NCBI GenBank assembly: GCA_025929655.1
Contig: JAICPV010000123.1
Location: forward strand, 1-6,763
Length of the DNA stretch: 6,763 nt
Source of the DNA: Pyrinomonadaceae bacterium
Lineage (GTDB): Bacteria > Acidobacteriota > Blastocatellia > Pyrinomonadales > Pyrinomonadaceae
Direction of reading: 5' to 3'
Part shown: positions 5,319 through 6,763 of the stretch, piece after piece
Layout: the number at the start of each line of letters is the position of its first letter
How positions within the stretch are numbered: position 1 is the first letter of the stretch
Notes under the pieces: generated by a model
What the model was told of the DNA's origin: nothing
What the model saw: only the letters and a program-made list of their open reading frames with translations
Database searches by the model: none
Made by a program: the position numbers and the translations under genes

Positions 5319-5900
5319 ATGTCTTTTCCCTGGATCATATTTCTTTTAGTGGCACTGATCGCCAATATTCTGCTGATAAGCATTGAATTCCTCGGCATTC
5401 GCGGTTCGCCATCACACACGGCAGACCGAAGCCAGCATACGGACGTGAAAGGCCCTGAGCGGTTCGTACGGTTCAGCGGGATGTTCCTGATACAGGCGAT
5501 CCTTGTGGTCGTAACGATGGGCCTGATCGCCCATTACGTGTATTTTGCCCGCTATGGCGAAACAAGTTTCACGGCGCTTTGGATACTTGGAATAATCGTT
5601 TTCGCATATCCTCTCTTTCAGATCTGGAGCATGGGTGGCACGCGTGCGAACGCTCCTACCGATTCGATCGCGGCAAAGTTCGTAAGCTACCTGGCGATTC
5701 CGGTAACCGTGCTGATAGCTTTTCTTGGCACGATGATCTTTGTGTTCGAGTCGATGACGGTTTCGGCGTTCTTCTATCCGCTCTTATTGCTGGCGGCTGC
5801 GATCGTTATCGTCGGCGCTATTTCTGCCATGAGCGGCGGCCGTGCGGTGGAAAGGGCGGTGAACGATCCGGACCCGGATGACGTAAGGCCCGCTCCCTAG
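5319..5900 (+). CDS. Unrecognised multi-pass membrane protein
   Basis: A 193-residue integral membrane protein of no family I recognise. Five hydrophobic segments are visible: about 5-25, 53-76, 83-104, 120-144 and 149-171. A polar loop (27-50, His-, Ser- and Arg-rich) lies between the first two, and a short acidic tail (DPDPDD, 183-188) ends the protein. No cofactor or catalytic motif stands out. ATG 5319 has an excellent ribosome site, GGAGG, 8 bases upstream. It appears to be a single-gene unit: the helicase upstream is divergent and the next gene converges, leaving 4 bases between stops. Confidence 0.85.
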   Translation: MSFPWIIFLLVALIANILLISIEFLGIRGSPSHTADRSQHTDVKGPERFVRFSGMFLIQAILVVVTMGLIAHYVYFARYGETSFTALWILGIIVFAYPLFQIWSMGGTRANAPTDSIAAKFVSYLAIPVTVLIAFLGTMIFVFESMTVSAFFYPLLLLAAAIVIVGAISAMSGGRAVERAVNDPDPDDVRPAP

Positions 5901-5904
5901 CGGC

Positions 5905-6763
5905 TTACGAGTGTGTTGCGAGCCATTCCGAAGCGACCTCCTTCGGCTTGCGTTTGTTTCCATCGACTTCCAGATTCATGCGCCGCATGTCGTCGGTAGA
6001 GATAGCGTTCGCCAGTTTCTCGAATGCGGCCGTGAGTGTATCCGCCACGTCGCTTCTTGCGATAAAAACGGCCTGGTAAGGCGGGAAAAAATGACGGTCG
6101 TCCTCTAGTTGGAAAAGGTCGAGCTGCTTTATCAACCCGTCGGTCGAATTTCCTGCAATGATGTCGAGCTCGCCCGATCGAAGCGCGCGATACGTCAACG
6201 CAAGGTCCATCTCGCGCGGCTGCCTTGCGAAATTAAAACCGTAGGCCTTCACGAAGCCTGCGTACCCATCCGGCCGAGACATAAAATCCTGCCCGAAACC
6301 CGCCTGCCAGTTTCGAGAGATCGCCGCCGCTTCGGAGATCGTTTTTAGGTTGTTCTGCCGAGCAATGTCTCCGCGAACAAGTATCGCGAAATCGTTAGCG
6401 AAACCCAGCGGCGGGCTCAGTGTGAGTCGAAACTTCTCGGCGTACTCTCTTTTGGTTTGATCGTAAACGCTCTGGGGATCGGTCAGCGGCTTGTGTTTGA
6501 GGATCGCGGTGTACGCCGTCCCAGTGTATTCCGGATAGACGTCGATCTGATTCGAAAGCAGCGAATCGTGCGGGATGTTTCCTCCGAGTTCGAAATTCCT
6601 GACAACTTCGATGCCCTGCTTTTCCAATACCTGCGCCAGGATCTCTGCCAGGATCACCGATTCTGTGAAATCTTTGGATCCGACGACGATCTGTCGGCCG
6701 GAAAGTACCTTTTCAGAACTCGGCTGAAAACCGCCGGCGGGCAGGTAACTCAGTAAGAAGACC
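5905..6763 (-). CDS. Osmoprotectant ABC transporter substrate-binding protein (OpuC/ProX-type), partial
   Basis: Extracytoplasmic binding protein that delivers quaternary-ammonium osmoprotectants (glycine betaine, choline, carnitine class) to an ABC permease. The frame is open to the right edge, giving 285 visible residues. Upstream of the GTG at 6657 it reads IVVGSKDFTES then VILAEI, the classic opening of this family, preceded by a hydrophobic stretch (VFLLSYLPAGG) that is probably the end of a signal peptide. Hence the true start lies beyond 6763 and probably only a few N-terminal residues are missing. Other family marks: IDVYPEYTGT (73-82 visible), GFANDFAILVR (120-130), NSTDG (205-209) and FFPPYQAVFIARSD. 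No lipobox cysteine is seen. ATPase and permease genes are not in the window. Exact ligand cannot be told. Confidence 0.93.
   Translation of the reverse strand, partial: VFLLSYLPAGGFQPSSEKVLSGRQIVVGSKDFTESVILAEILAQVLEKQGIEVVRNFELGGNIPHDSLLSNQIDVYPEYTGTAYTAILKHKPLTDPQSVYDQTKREYAEKFRLTLSPPLGFANDFAILVRGDIARQNNLKTISEAAAISRNWQAGFGQDFMSRPDGYAGFVKAYGFNFARQPREMDLALTYRALRSGELDIIAGNSTDGLIKQLDLFQLEDDRHFFPPYQAVFIARSDVADTLTAAFEKLANAISTDDMRRMNLEVDGNKRKPKEVASEWLATHS

Overview
The window looks like a chromosomal segment of a free-living Gram-negative bacterium. An RND efflux adaptor, a DUF883/YqjD-like membrane-anchored protein, a RhlE-type DEAD-box helicase, several families of short dispersed intergenic repeats and a solitary 23S-IVP-type four-helix-bundle gene would together fit Acidobacteriota (Blastocatellia/Pyrinomonadaceae-like). 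That placement is an inference from gene content and style only; no rRNA or marker gene is present.

Layout. Bases 1-2580 hold a leftward operon. A strong sigma70-type promoter (TTGACA-N17-TAATCT) with a TetR-type palindromic operator just downstream drives a TetR-family regulator with a TTG start, then a periplasmic RND/HlyD-type adaptor lipoprotein, then a small four-helix-bundle (S23/IVP) gene. That last gene is enclosed by inverted arrays of a 7-base unit and looks like a cassette inserted right at the adaptor's stop codon. The RND permease that normally follows the adaptor would lie beyond the left edge.

Bases 2581-3210 hold a rightward DUF883-like gene with a possible ECF-sigma promoter and a strong bidirectional terminator. 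Three copies of a GC-rich repeat lie here; two of them begin within one base of the stop codons of the two convergent genes.

Bases 3211-4790 are a leftward pair: a DEAD-box RNA helicase followed 20 bases later by a small protein with a four-cysteine zinc-ribbon-like N terminus and a C terminus resembling the UvrD/PcrA Tudor-like domain.

Bases 4791-5318 carry no convincing gene. They contain two inverted copies of a 25-base hairpin repeat whose stems differ by paired, compensatory changes.

Bases 5319-5900 encode an unrecognised five-segment membrane protein. It converges, with 4 bases between stop codons, on the 3' part of an osmoprotectant (glycine betaine/choline-type) ABC transporter substrate-binding protein, whose reading frame stays open through the right edge.

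The most unusual items are the IVP cassette inside an efflux operon, the covarying hairpin repeats, the repeats set against stop codons, and the zinc-ribbon/Tudor partner of the helicase.
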